Assembly (NCBI RefSeq): GCF_042434395.1
Contig: NZ_JBHLTP010000003.1
Location: forward strand, 930,001 to 994,000
Direction of reading: 5' to 3'
DNA length: 64,000 bases
Source: Pontibacillus salicampi
GTDB lineage: Bacteria; Bacillota; Bacilli; Bacillales; BH030062
This document shows, one piece after another, positions 8,440 through 16,299 of this stretch. The position numbers and the translations under genes are program-made. Each line of letters starts with the position of its first letter. The first letter of the stretch is position 1. A model generated the notes under the pieces. That model was not told the origin of the DNA and searched no databases. It was given only the letters and a program-made list of their open reading frames with translations.

Positions 8440-9855
8440 ATGCAAAGGTCAAATACATTGCGATTCTCATATTCTGTCATCATTATTCTATATGCTTTAC
8501 TCCATTTCGTGCACGCTTTTTATCCAGCTCCGTATGTATCAGTAGGGCTATCCGTATTAGGTATGCTCGCTTTTCTATTTTCTATTTTCTTTTTACAATT
8601 GCAGAAAGCGTCTATTGCACTATTTCTGTTTATGCTGGCCATCATTATTCACCTAGTATCTGGTCATTCCATTATGGAGGGTGCGATGTCTGGCTTTACG
8701 GTAATGAGTGGTTTGATAGCGCTCCTTTTAATAGTCCCAACCATTAGCTGGGTTTTAAAAGAGAAGCCTTATATCGAATCAGTAATTCAATATGCTCAGA
8801 AAATGTTAAATACTAGCAGGAAGTTTTACTTCGGTATGATGTTTATTACACAGGTTATTTCCTTTTTCCTTTTATTTGGAGCCATTCCAATGGTCTATCA
8901 AATGGTAAATGATTTTTTGAAAAATGAACAAGGAGAAGCGTGGGAAAATTATAAAGGCACTGCTCTTCTGAGAGGCTTTGCGTTAACCACCATGTGGGTA
9001 GTCAGTATTCCGAGTTTTGTGTTTGCTGTCGAGCACCTGGATGCTTCTCTTTCGTTAAGTATCCTGCAGGGTGCGATTATTTCCTTAGCGGGTATTGCAT
9101 TATCCTTATGCTTCTCCTATTTTCAAGAGAAAAAGTATCGCATTAATCTTACAAAAGGGATTCAATACGAGCTTTCCGCTATTAATGAGCATGGTACTGG
9201 TAATGGCAACCGTTTCGTCACAGAATTTGCTATTTTATTTATAACGTTGTTTGGTACCATTTTTTTATTAAACAGCGTACTGCCCTTGGACTTATTATTG
9301 CTTATTCCTTTAGTAATAGCAGGGTGGATTGCCTTATATTTTGTCCTTCATAACAGAACCGCTGCACTAGTTAAACATGGCAGAACCTATGTTAAGGACG
9401 ACATCACGAATCAATCTCAACAATTTTCCATATTGCTTAGTGCAGGCTTTTTAATCCATGCCGTTCAGAGTTCGGGCTTTGGAAGCTACCTCGTTGATGG
9501 GATGTTTTTCTTGTCTGACGCAGTACCTTTTCTAAATTTCCTGTTTGTCCTGCCTTTCGTAGTCATTGTACTCGGTTTTATCGGGTTAGGACCATTAACG
9601 GTTATTGTTCTCGTTTCAGGTATCTTACAAGGAGTCTCCTTGCCATATCCACCAGAGATAGTAGTGCTTGGGATTACATCTGGCAGTGTTATATCCATTA
9701 TGCTTTCTCCACTTATATTACCGGTCATTATATTAAGCTCTACTAATCAATTAGGCACGTTTAAAAATGGATTCAAATTCAACATAGCCTATTCCATCGC
9801 TTTCTATTTACTTGTCCAGATCTACTTACAATCATATGTCCATTTCATTCTATAG
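8440..9855 (+). CDS. Polytopic membrane protein, possible transporter (471 aa)
   Basis: This highly hydrophobic 471-residue protein has about 12-13 predicted membrane helices. ATG 8440 is preceded by AGGAG. The C-terminal third (GFIGLGPLTVIVLVSGIL, ITSGSVISIMLSPLILPV, NGFKFN) recalls the ion-transporter/DctM-like superfamilies, whose repeats carry Gly/Ser/Pro-rich re-entrant loops, but I cannot assign a family or substrate. It lies 235 bases after the tandem paralogues, separated by a terminator, and has its own strong terminator. A functional link with the paralogues is possible but unproven. Confidence 0.8.
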   Translation: MQRSNTLRFSYSVIIILYALLHFVHAFYPAPYVSVGLSVLGMLAFLFSIFFLQLQKASIALFLFMLAIIIHLVSGHSIMEGAMSGFTVMSGLIALLLIVPTISWVLKEKPYIESVIQYAQKMLNTSRKFYFGMMFITQVISFFLLFGAIPMVYQMVNDFLKNEQGEAWENYKGTALLRGFALTTMWVVSIPSFVFAVEHLDASLSLSILQGAIISLAGIALSLCFSYFQEKKYRINLTKGIQYELSAINEHGTGNGNRFVTEFAILFITLFGTIFLLNSVLPLDLLLLIPLVIAGWIALYFVLHNRTAALVKHGRTYVKDDITNQSQQFSILLSAGFLIHAVQSSGFGSYLVDGMFFLSDAVPFLNFLFVLPFVVIVLGFIGLGPLTVIVLVSGILQGVSLPYPPEIVVLGITSGSVISIMLSPLILPVIILSSTNQLGTFKNGFKFNIAYSIAFYLLVQIYLQSYVHFIL

Positions 9856-9871
9856 ATGGAATGGGCAAAGA

Positions 9872-9917
9872 AAAACAAACCTTTAGCGCATGAACGTGCT
9901 AAAGGTTTGTTTTCTTG
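9872..9917 (+). terminator. Rho-independent terminator
   Basis: A long stem (AACAAACCTTTAGC pairing with GCTAAAGGTTTGTT) is followed by a T-rich tail; it closes the membrane protein gene. Confidence 0.88.
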
Positions 9918-10021
9918 TACTATCCTCGATTTGAACAGAAGGAACAATGGGCTATAAGGGATAAGGGCAAGGAGAAGAGGCTATAGGGGGACCAAACGAT
10001 TCTTCTTACTGTTAGCAAGCC

Positions 10022-10061
10022 GTAAAAAGCTTACAGAAAAACTTAAGTTTTTCTGTAAGCT
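10022..10061 (-). terminator. Rho-independent terminator of the ba3 oxidase operon
   Basis: The 34 bases at 10028-10061 are a perfect palindrome (half site AGCTTACAGAAAAACTT). Read on the minus strand the stem is followed by TTTTTACGG, so it terminates the oxidase operon. Confidence 0.85.
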
Positions 10062-10104
10062 GAAGTAGGTATCTATAAGAATTGTGTTTCTCGACTGTTT
10101 GGAA

Positions 10105-11760
10105 TTACCCTCTACCAATTGGCCATTGGAATGGAGGAGCACCAGGTGGTGAGTTTTGAATAATATCCACCATAGGAATGGTATAGGCGAAAGCAATCAG
10201 TATGACTGCAATACCAATCCAAAGCTTCCAATTCTCTAAAATCAGAGGGGTAGGTGGAGCGTGTTGCTCTTCCTCTGCTAGAGGGAATTCTTCCACTCCT
10301 TTAGGAGCAGCATATACCATGTAAAAGAATGTGTACATCATCAATAGAATGCCGACAAAGAGGATAGAACCTCCAATAGCTTGAGCATACTGATAGCCGA
10401 TCCATTCTGTAGCTTGTTCACTGCCTCCATAGTCAGAAAAAGAAGAACGACGAGGTGCCCCCAATAGACCGGCGATGTGCATAGAGCCACTCATTATAAA
10501 CATACCAAATGCCCACACTATAGTTTGAATCATTCCAAATCGATTGATTTTTGCATCTAGTTTTCTTCCTGTTAGGACAGGAATTAACCAATAGGAAATA
10601 CCAAAGAATGTTAAGATAACAGTTGTCGCAAGTGTTAAATGAAAATGTCCTGTAACCCATATTGTGTTATGGACCACCTGGTTTAATTGGTTGGAAGCAT
10701 TAATTAATCCACCTGCCCCTGCCGGGATGAATGCAATCATTCCAATCATAGGAGCAAAGAAGCGAACATCCTTCCAGGGAAGAGCTTTAAACCAACCAAA
10801 TAAGCTTCGATAACCTTTTGAACGGCCAGCTGATTCGAATACAGCAAACATGGAAAACGCAGTTAATAAAGAGGGAATAGCCACAGCAAAGGTAAGCACC
10901 ACCTGTATATATTTCCAGAATGGATCTATTCCTGGTTCAAGTAGCTGGTGATGAAAACCAACAGGAATAGAGAATAATAGAAAAAGGATAAATGCAAGGC
11001 GAGCTAATCCATCACTAAATATTTTACCTCCAATGATTTTAGGGATAATTCCATACCAGGCCATGTAGGCGGGCAATAACCAAAAATAAACGAGTGGATG
11101 CCCAAAATACCAAAACAATGTTCTGCTTACTAAAATGTTAATTTCATCTACGAGTCCTAAGGACCATGGAATAAATTGTATTAGCACTGTAGAGGCTACT
11201 CCTAGAGTAGAAATGAACCATATAACCATATTGATAACGACCATAAATGCAAGTAGAGGAGACTTTTGCCCTGGGTTTGCTTTTTTCCATTTATATAGCT
11301 GATGGAAGTTAACGAAACAAGCAATCCATGATCCTACTACAACAAATGTTAGTCCGAAATAGAAGACTGGATGAGCAGCAAGTGGTGCATAAAAGGTGTA
11401 TAACACGCTTGCTTTTCCTAATAATATAGTAATGGCTGTAGCGATTGTACCAATAGTCATAGTCCAAAAGGCAGCCCATGCCCACTTTCTTTGACCATCA
11501 CTCATACCAACTGTTTTGCTCATCAGAGCAAATTGAAATCCAATGATAAAGAATGTAGTGAGTACTAGTGCTAAAATAACACCGTGCACGGTAAGAATTT
11601 GATAATAGTCAATTCCAAAAGGTAACGTGAGTTTGCCTGTACGGACAAAGGTTTGCAATAACCCCATCAGTCCACCGATTAATAATGATATAAAAGCTAC
11701 CCACATATGAGCCATTGTCACATTTGCATCCTTTTTTGGTAACGCACTTTGTATATTCAT
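10105..11760 (-). CDS. cbaA: ba3-type cytochrome c oxidase subunit I
   Basis: This 551-residue subunit is the catalytic core of a B-type haem-copper terminal oxidase that reduces O2 to water and pumps protons. Around 13 helices are visible. Haem and copper ligand motifs are present: TVHG early, the HPLVYFW motif, the double-histidine CuB segment GFHHQL, and the HFH motif (TGHFHLTLA). The N-terminal layout and length match the b(o/a)3 oxidases of Bacillaceae rather than the A-type caa3 oxidase. Its ATG overlaps the stop of the subunit II gene (TAATG), so translation is coupled. Confidence 0.93.
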   Translation of the reverse strand: MNIQSALPKKDANVTMAHMWVAFISLLIGGLMGLLQTFVRTGKLTLPFGIDYYQILTVHGVILALVLTTFFIIGFQFALMSKTVGMSDGQRKWAWAAFWTMTIGTIATAITILLGKASVLYTFYAPLAAHPVFYFGLTFVVVGSWIACFVNFHQLYKWKKANPGQKSPLLAFMVVINMVIWFISTLGVASTVLIQFIPWSLGLVDEINILVSRTLFWYFGHPLVYFWLLPAYMAWYGIIPKIIGGKIFSDGLARLAFILFLLFSIPVGFHHQLLEPGIDPFWKYIQVVLTFAVAIPSLLTAFSMFAVFESAGRSKGYRSLFGWFKALPWKDVRFFAPMIGMIAFIPAGAGGLINASNQLNQVVHNTIWVTGHFHLTLATTVILTFFGISYWLIPVLTGRKLDAKINRFGMIQTIVWAFGMFIMSGSMHIAGLLGAPRRSSFSDYGGSEQATEWIGYQYAQAIGGSILFVGILLMMYTFFYMVYAAPKGVEEFPLAEEEQHAPPTPLILENWKLWIGIAVILIAFAYTIPMVDIIQNSPPGAPPFQWPIGRG

Positions 11761-12266
11761 TAGTCTTTGTACACCTCCACACTAGCCGTCATAAAATGGT
11801 GGCCTGTTCCACAATATTCATTACATACAAGCGTATAAGTACCAGGATTATTTAAAGTAACTTCTACGGTATTAATGTAGCCTGGTTCTAGCATCATATT
11901 GGCATTGGTCCCAGCTAATTCAAATCCGTGGATAACGTCCTTTGTGGTCCCTTGAAATAGGACCGTTGAGCCTGCAGGTATTCGCATGTTCTTTACAGGA
12001 TTCCCCTCTTCGTCCAAACCGAAATCATAGTTGAAAGCGGACGCAACGACATTAATAATATATTGTTGATCGTCTATTTGTTGTACACCAAGATTCTCTT
12101 CTTTAAAGGATTCATGTGCTTCCACGTTCTCAGGGTCGATAGTTGTTAGACAACTGGGAGGTTGTGTACCTTGTAGAAAAGCCCCGACTCCTAGCACAAT
12201 TAAGAAGGCCAACATGGTACCGCCTCCAATAAACATCCATATTTTCTCAAATTTATGCAAATGCAT
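11760..12266 (-). CDS. cbaB: ba3-type cytochrome c oxidase subunit II (CuA)
   Basis: This 168-residue protein has one N-terminal membrane anchor and an extracytoplasmic cupredoxin domain that holds the dinuclear CuA centre and takes electrons from cytochrome c. The CuA signature CNEYCGTGHHFM is present near the C-terminus, with the upstream histidine in DVIHGFEL. The single anchor and short length are typical of ba3 oxidases. The gene sits between the subunit 2A gene and cbaA in one minus-strand operon. Confidence 0.93.
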   Translation of the reverse strand: MHLHKFEKIWMFIGGGTMLAFLIVLGVGAFLQGTQPPSCLTTIDPENVEAHESFKEENLGVQQIDDQQYIINVVASAFNYDFGLDEEGNPVKNMRIPAGSTVLFQGTTKDVIHGFELAGTNANMMLEPGYINTVEVTLNNPGTYTLVCNEYCGTGHHFMTASVEVYKD

Positions 12267-12296
12267 ATCTCTCCACTCCTTCGCCCGACCTTATAG

Positions 12297-12461
12297 TTAT
12301 CGATTTAAGAAAAGCCCCCAAACTCCTATCCAGGTAACTATTAAAAACGCACCTACAAATAATACTGCAATGAATGTTCCCTTTAAATACGATGCTTCTG
12401 GCTGTGGCTTCGTTTTCAACTCCGGTTTTTGTTCTCCTAATGGAGTATGATTCATAGTCAT
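12297..12461 (-). CDS. Cytochrome c oxidase subunit 2A (54 aa)
   Basis: A 54-codon frame starts at ATG 12461, with GGAGG ten bases upstream on the minus strand. The product has a polar N-terminal part rich in Pro, Lys and Glu and one C-terminal membrane helix (GTFIAVLFVGAFLIVTWIGV) ending near NR. Size, topology and position immediately upstream of subunit II match subunit 2A of ba3 oxidases (the subunit IIa of Thermus ba3). It is short enough to be missed by length-filtered gene calling. It ends 31 bases before cbaB, so the operon order is 2A-II-I. Confidence 0.85.
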   Translation of the reverse strand: MTMNHTPLGEQKPELKTKPQPEASYLKGTFIAVLFVGAFLIVTWIGVWGLFLNR

Positions 12462-12800
12462 TTGGACCTTGCCTCCTTTCCAAATAGCTTCCTGTTTTTT
12501 CCCACACTTTTATCATATAGCAAAGTTACAGTATTGAAATACGTATTCTCCATTCTTCACAAACTGTTCAAAAACGAATTAAAACCTTATATTATCAACG
12601 TATATAAGCGTTTTTCGCTTGTGAAATAACGGGCTGAAAATGAACTTTTCATGACAAAATCAATACTATGGCAAAAATGTGAAGGCTATTTCATCTGGAG
12701 GGACTATAGTCCTTTGATGTTGGATAATCATGATAGCTGCTGAAATGAATACGGACATGCTACACTGAAGGAGAGAAGGAAAAATAAGGAGGAATTGCGT
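12462..12800. other. Divergent intergenic region between oxidase operon and SDR gene
   Basis: About 340 bases separate two divergently transcribed units. The region should contain the oxidase promoter on the minus strand and the SDR promoter on the plus strand. It is AT-rich on the oxidase side. I see no clear operator or further gene. AAGGAGG at 12786-12792 is the ribosome binding site of the SDR gene. Confidence 0.5.
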
Positions 12801-13571
12801 TTGTGGTTACCATCATTTTCTTTAGAAGATAAGCTTGCTGCTATCACAGGAGCAACGAAAGGTATAGGGTACGCAATTGCTATGGCATATGCGGAAGCAG
12901 GAGCAGATATTATTGTAATTGCTAGAACGAAGGATGATGTCCATCAGGTAGTCAAGGAGATTGAACAGTTAGGTAGAAAGGCATATCCAGTAGTGGCGGA
13001 TGTGAAGGATTACCAATCTATTATTGATCAAATAGAAGCCCTCATTCCCCAAGAAAAAAGTATAAACATATTAGTAAACAATGCAGGAATGAATATTAGA
13101 AGCACAGCTCTTGAGGTGACAGAAGCAGAGTGGGAGACCATTGTGCAGACTAACATGAGAAGTGCTTTCTTTTTAAGTCAATACGCTGCGAAGGCCATGA
13201 AAGACAACCAATCTGGGAAAATCATAAACATTTCTTCTGTAGCGGGTGAAGTTGCGTTACGAACAGGAGTGGTTTATGGGATGACTAAAAGTGCTATTCA
13301 ACAGATGACGAAAAATGTTGCATTGGAATGGGGACCATATAATATTCACGTTAATGCTATAGGACCTTGGTATTTTCCAACCTCCTTGACAGAAGAGCTA
13401 TTAAAGGATGAGTCCTATGTAAACGATATACTTAGAAGAACGCCTATGAATAGGCTGGGTGACGTTAAGGAATTGGCTGGAGCAGCGGTCTTTTTAGCCT
13501 CAGAAGCGAGTAACTATATTACCGGACAAACGTTATTTATTGATGGCGGTATGACTATTTATGGGTTTTAG
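12801..13571 (+). CDS. Short-chain dehydrogenase/reductase
   Basis: This 256-residue classical SDR carries the nucleotide-binding motif TGATKGIG (residues 16-23), NNAG near 93-96, a serine in SSVAG, and the catalytic YGMTK with Tyr159 and Lys163. The overall pattern resembles gluconate 5-dehydrogenase and 3-oxoacyl reductase relatives; the substrate cannot be told. TTG 12801 is preferred because AAGGAGG lies eight bases upstream; the in-frame TTG at 12795 would be only two bases from it. It is monocistronic, with a bidirectional hairpin downstream. Confidence 0.85.
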   Translation: MWLPSFSLEDKLAAITGATKGIGYAIAMAYAEAGADIIVIARTKDDVHQVVKEIEQLGRKAYPVVADVKDYQSIIDQIEALIPQEKSINILVNNAGMNIRSTALEVTEAEWETIVQTNMRSAFFLSQYAAKAMKDNQSGKIINISSVAGEVALRTGVVYGMTKSAIQQMTKNVALEWGPYNIHVNAIGPWYFPTSLTEELLKDESYVNDILRRTPMNRLGDVKELAGAAVFLASEASNYITGQTLFIDGGMTIYGF

Positions 13572-13722
13572 CACAAGGCGCATAACTAAAGGTCAATGCA
13601 ATTGTTGGTTGATTTGCATAACGAGGATGTAAGGTTGGAAGGGAAGCTGAGTCATTGAGGATTCTTTACTTTCTAAAGACACGATACCAAAATAGGAACA
13701 ACAGGCACCAGCAGAGCCTGAC

Positions 13723-13766
13723 AAAAAAGCAAGCCTGCCCTTAAGGGGATAGGGCTTGCTTTTACT
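13723..13766. terminator. Bidirectional terminator between SDR and cheX-like gene
   Basis: AAAAGCAAGCC pairs with GGCTTGCTTTT, with a second G/C-rich pairing inside the loop; A and T runs flank both sides, so it can serve both convergent genes. Confidence 0.8.
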
Positions 13767-13805
13767 GTTAGATACGAAAAAATACAGGAGAAGATTACAA
13801 GAATT

Positions 13806-14261
13806 TTAGCTGTTTTCTATCATGAGAATTAAATATAGGGTTTCCTCCTGAAGCAAGGAAACTGGTACTTTAAAAGCTCGATCAAAACCGTACAGTTTCG
13901 TAGCTCCTACGATAACAGTAGGAGGGGTAATATCGATGTGAACCTCACGCCCTGATACGATTGTTGCTAGGTTACCTGCAATCATGTTAGCCAGTTCACC
14001 TGTAAAGGATTCAAGCATCTCGTCTCCTATTGGCATTCCAAACATGCTAGAGCCTATTGAACTTATACATTCCCTTGTCCCTTCAATGAGCAGTCTTCCC
14101 TCCATATCACCTGTCATACCAATTAAAACGCCAAGATCAGCTTGAATGAGTGGCTCTTGAATGACGTTTGGCTTTTCTATGTAAATGTCAAACGGGAGTA
14201 CAGCCTTAACTGATTCTATAGTTCCATTAACAATTTCTGTAACAGACTTACTACCTACCAA
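13806..14261 (-). CDS. CheX-type CheY-P phosphatase family protein
   Basis: This 151-residue single-domain protein of the CheX/CheC/FliY family dephosphorylates CheY-P or a similar receiver domain. The catalytic E-x-x-N motif is seen at Glu89 and Asn92 (TGELANMIAGN), followed by a conserved GN. Only one such motif is present, as in CheX rather than CheC. No other chemotaxis gene is nearby, so it is a stand-alone copy. It may act on a non-motility response regulator; that is inference. Confidence 0.82.
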   Translation of the reverse strand: MVGSKSVTEIVNGTIESVKAVLPFDIYIEKPNVIQEPLIQADLGVLIGMTGDMEGRLLIEGTRECISSIGSSMFGMPIGDEMLESFTGELANMIAGNLATIVSGREVHIDITPPTVIVGATKLYGFDRAFKVPVSLLQEETLYLILMIENS

Positions 14262-14372
14262 ATAACCCCCACCTTATACCTATAGTGCATTCATCATATC
14301 ACAAAAAATATATAAAGAGCTTATAATCTCCACGATTTTTACAAAAGCTAAATGAAATGGAAGGAGGATATT

Positions 14373-15458
14373 ATGAGCTATATTACTTCAATCGGTTACA
14401 GTGTGCCAGAATATGAGCTAGGTCAAGAAGATGTTAAATCCTTCATTAAACACGTTTTCCCAAAGACAGAGCGAGATATCAATAGATTGCTCCCAGTGTT
14501 TGAAAATGCATCCGTGGATACTAGACAATTTGTGAAGCCAATGGAGTGGTTTGCGAAGGATCACACTTTTAAAGAACGAAATGATATTTATGAAGAACAA
14601 TCTTTATTCCATTCTTTAATAGCTATTGATACTTGTCTCCAAAATAAAATGATGTTTGATGAAACGGTCCCTTATGAAGCAATAGACATGATTATTTATG
14701 TATCAAGCACAGGAATTGCCACACCAACAATAGACGCTCGGATAATAAATGAACGTGATTTCCGTGATGATATAAAACGAATGCCATTATGGGGACTTGG
14801 CTGTGCAGGTGGTGGGACGGGTTTATCCAGAGCTATGGAATTCGTACGTACATACAAGGATAAAAACGTTCTATTAGTATGTGTGGAGTTATGCAGTCTT
14901 ACTTTTCAAAAGAATGATAATCGTAAAAGTAATTTTATTGGTACTGCTTTGTTTGGGGATGGAATTTCTGCCGCGCTTATAATGGGAGAACAATCCCCTT
15001 ATTTGTCCCGTGTGAAAAGAACTATTCCATATATGACACGATCAAGTTCCAAATTATTGAAGGATGCACTCGATGTAATGGGCTGGAACGTTAATGAGGA
15101 TGGGCTTCAGGTTATTTTCGCGAGAAGTATTCCTACCTTAGTAGAAACCTTCTGGAGAGAACACGTAGAAGGTTTCATGGAGGAATTAGGGGACAATCCA
15201 AAAGATTACCCATTCTTGGTTGCCCATCCAGGTGGCAAAAAGGTATTAGAGGCTTACCAGGACGTATTACAGTGTGGTGAGGATAAGTTTCTCCACTCTT
15301 ATGATGTGCTGCGGGAACACGGTAATATGTCCTCTGCTACGGTATTACATGTTCTAAAAAGGTGGATGGAGCAGCAACAGCCAAGTGGTACGAAGAGTAT
15401 TTTGGCTGCTTTAGGGCCTGGCTTTAGTTCTGAATTAATACGTTTGGAGTGGTCTTAA
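14373..15458 (+). CDS. bcsA: Type III polyketide synthase (chalcone/stilbene synthase family)
   Basis: This 361-residue thiolase-fold enzyme condenses long-chain acyl-CoA with malonyl-CoA. B. subtilis BcsA (BpsA) makes triketide alkylpyrones this way. The catalytic triad is visible: Cys144 in GLGCAGGGTG, His285 in AHPGGKK and Asn318 in HGNMSSA. AAGGAGG five bases before ATG 14373 decides the start. Its stop overlaps the start of a methyltransferase gene (TAATG), giving the conserved bcsA-bpsB pair and translational coupling. Confidence 0.9.
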   Translation: MSYITSIGYSVPEYELGQEDVKSFIKHVFPKTERDINRLLPVFENASVDTRQFVKPMEWFAKDHTFKERNDIYEEQSLFHSLIAIDTCLQNKMMFDETVPYEAIDMIIYVSSTGIATPTIDARIINERDFRDDIKRMPLWGLGCAGGGTGLSRAMEFVRTYKDKNVLLVCVELCSLTFQKNDNRKSNFIGTALFGDGISAALIMGEQSPYLSRVKRTIPYMTRSSSKLLKDALDVMGWNVNEDGLQVIFARSIPTLVETFWREHVEGFMEELGDNPKDYPFLVAHPGGKKVLEAYQDVLQCGEDKFLHSYDVLREHGNMSSATVLHVLKRWMEQQQPSGTKSILAALGPGFSSELIRLEWS

Positions 15459-15970
15459 TGTATCTATACTATGTGTTATTTACCTTTATTATCGTGCAGC
15501 GTCTCATCGAATTATGGGTGGCGAAAAGAAATGAAAAGTGGATGAAACAAAATGGGGGAATAGAAGTTGGAGATGGACATTATAAATGGATTGTTCTCGT
15601 TCATGCTTTGTTTTTTATATCCATTCTCGCAGAAAGTTATGGGACAGCTTTAGAGCTCTCACTGTGGAAAGGCTTGTTATTTGGCATCTTCTTTGTTACG
15701 CAAGGCTTTCGAATCTGGTGTTTAACCTCCCTTGGACGGTATTGGAATACAAAGATTATTGTCTTGCCAGGATCACAGCTAGTGGCAAAGGGTCCATATC
15801 GATTTATGAAACACCCAAATTATTTTGTAGTTGGTGTTGAATTCATTATTATCCCACTTTTATTCGATGCATATATTAGTGCTGTTTTGTTTCCTTTATT
15901 TCACCTGGCTCTTATGCGAATTCGAATTCCAAAAGAAGAAGAAGCTCTTGCAAAGGCATACAAATCGTAA
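15458..15970 (+). CDS. bpsB: Isoprenylcysteine carboxyl methyltransferase-like membrane methyltransferase
   Basis: This 170-residue membrane protein of the ICMT family has about four hydrophobic helices and the SAM-binding C-terminal signature (LVAKGPYRFMKHPNYF). In B. subtilis the equivalent protein (BpsB, YpbQ) methylates alkylpyrones made by the adjacent type III polyketide synthase. The ATG at 15458 overlaps the stop of bcsA. The role is assigned from this context plus the family signature. Confidence 0.87.
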   Translation: MYLYYVLFTFIIVQRLIELWVAKRNEKWMKQNGGIEVGDGHYKWIVLVHALFFISILAESYGTALELSLWKGLLFGIFFVTQGFRIWCLTSLGRYWNTKIIVLPGSQLVAKGPYRFMKHPNYFVVGVEFIIIPLLFDAYISAVLFPLFHLALMRIRIPKEEEALAKAYKS

Positions 15971-16000
15971 GTGTCTACTTGGTAATGACACCTTGGTAAC

Positions 16001-16048
16001 AAATACTTTCTTTCATCCATGTCAAAAGATGAGAGGGAGTATTTTTTT
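16001..16048 (+). terminator. Rho-independent terminator
   Basis: AAATACTTTCTTTCATC pairs with GATGAGAGGGAGTATTT through several G-U pairs and is followed by a T run; it ends the bcsA-bpsB transcript. Confidence 0.75.
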
Positions 16049-16181
16049 GAGAGGGGCTGAATGGCTTATATCCTACTCCCTTCCTGCATCTTTCAGGATC
16101 ATGTGTGTAATAGGAATACTTGAAAAGAAAACTATAAATCCAAAGAGCAAAAAAGTGTAAGTGTGCACCACATTTTTACCA

Positions 16182-16195
16182 TTGTAACGCTTACA
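16182..16195 (+). promoter_or_regulatory. Possible cre (CcpA) site
   Basis: TTGTAACGCTTACA matches 12 of 14 positions of the cre consensus TGWNANCGNTNWCA and differs by one base from the better site upstream of the proline operon. It lies about 105 bases before the symporter start, suggesting catabolite control of uptake. Confidence 0.5.
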
Positions 16196-16299
16196 AAAAA
16201 TATTCTACAATTACGGAAAAGCTAATTAAAGCGCTTTATTTTTTTGTTAGTATTTTTGATTCCGCTTACATACATTCAAACGTAAAGGGAGAACAAACT

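Larger units (their letters stand above)
15971..16299. other. Intergenic region with terminator and catabolite-control candidates
   Basis: The 329 bases between bpsB and the symporter gene hold a terminator (16001-16048), a cre-like site (16182-16195), the 10-base palindrome AAAGCGCTTT (16228-16237) and a partial repeat CCGCTTACA near 16262-16270. I see no gene in it. Confidence 0.55.

Noticed and set aside
8283..8747. 154-codon plus-strand frame overlapping the 471-residue membrane protein
   Set aside because: It covers the terminator before 8440 and is read out of frame through a gene with its own ribosome binding site and strong transmembrane pattern.
10028..10061. 34-base perfect palindrome as a possible regulatory operator
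   Set aside because: Followed by a T run on the minus strand just after the oxidase operon, so an intrinsic terminator explains it fully.
15831..16160. 109-codon plus-strand frame at the end of bpsB
   Set aside because: Out of frame with the methyltransferase, passes through the terminator at 16001-16048 and has no ribosome binding site.
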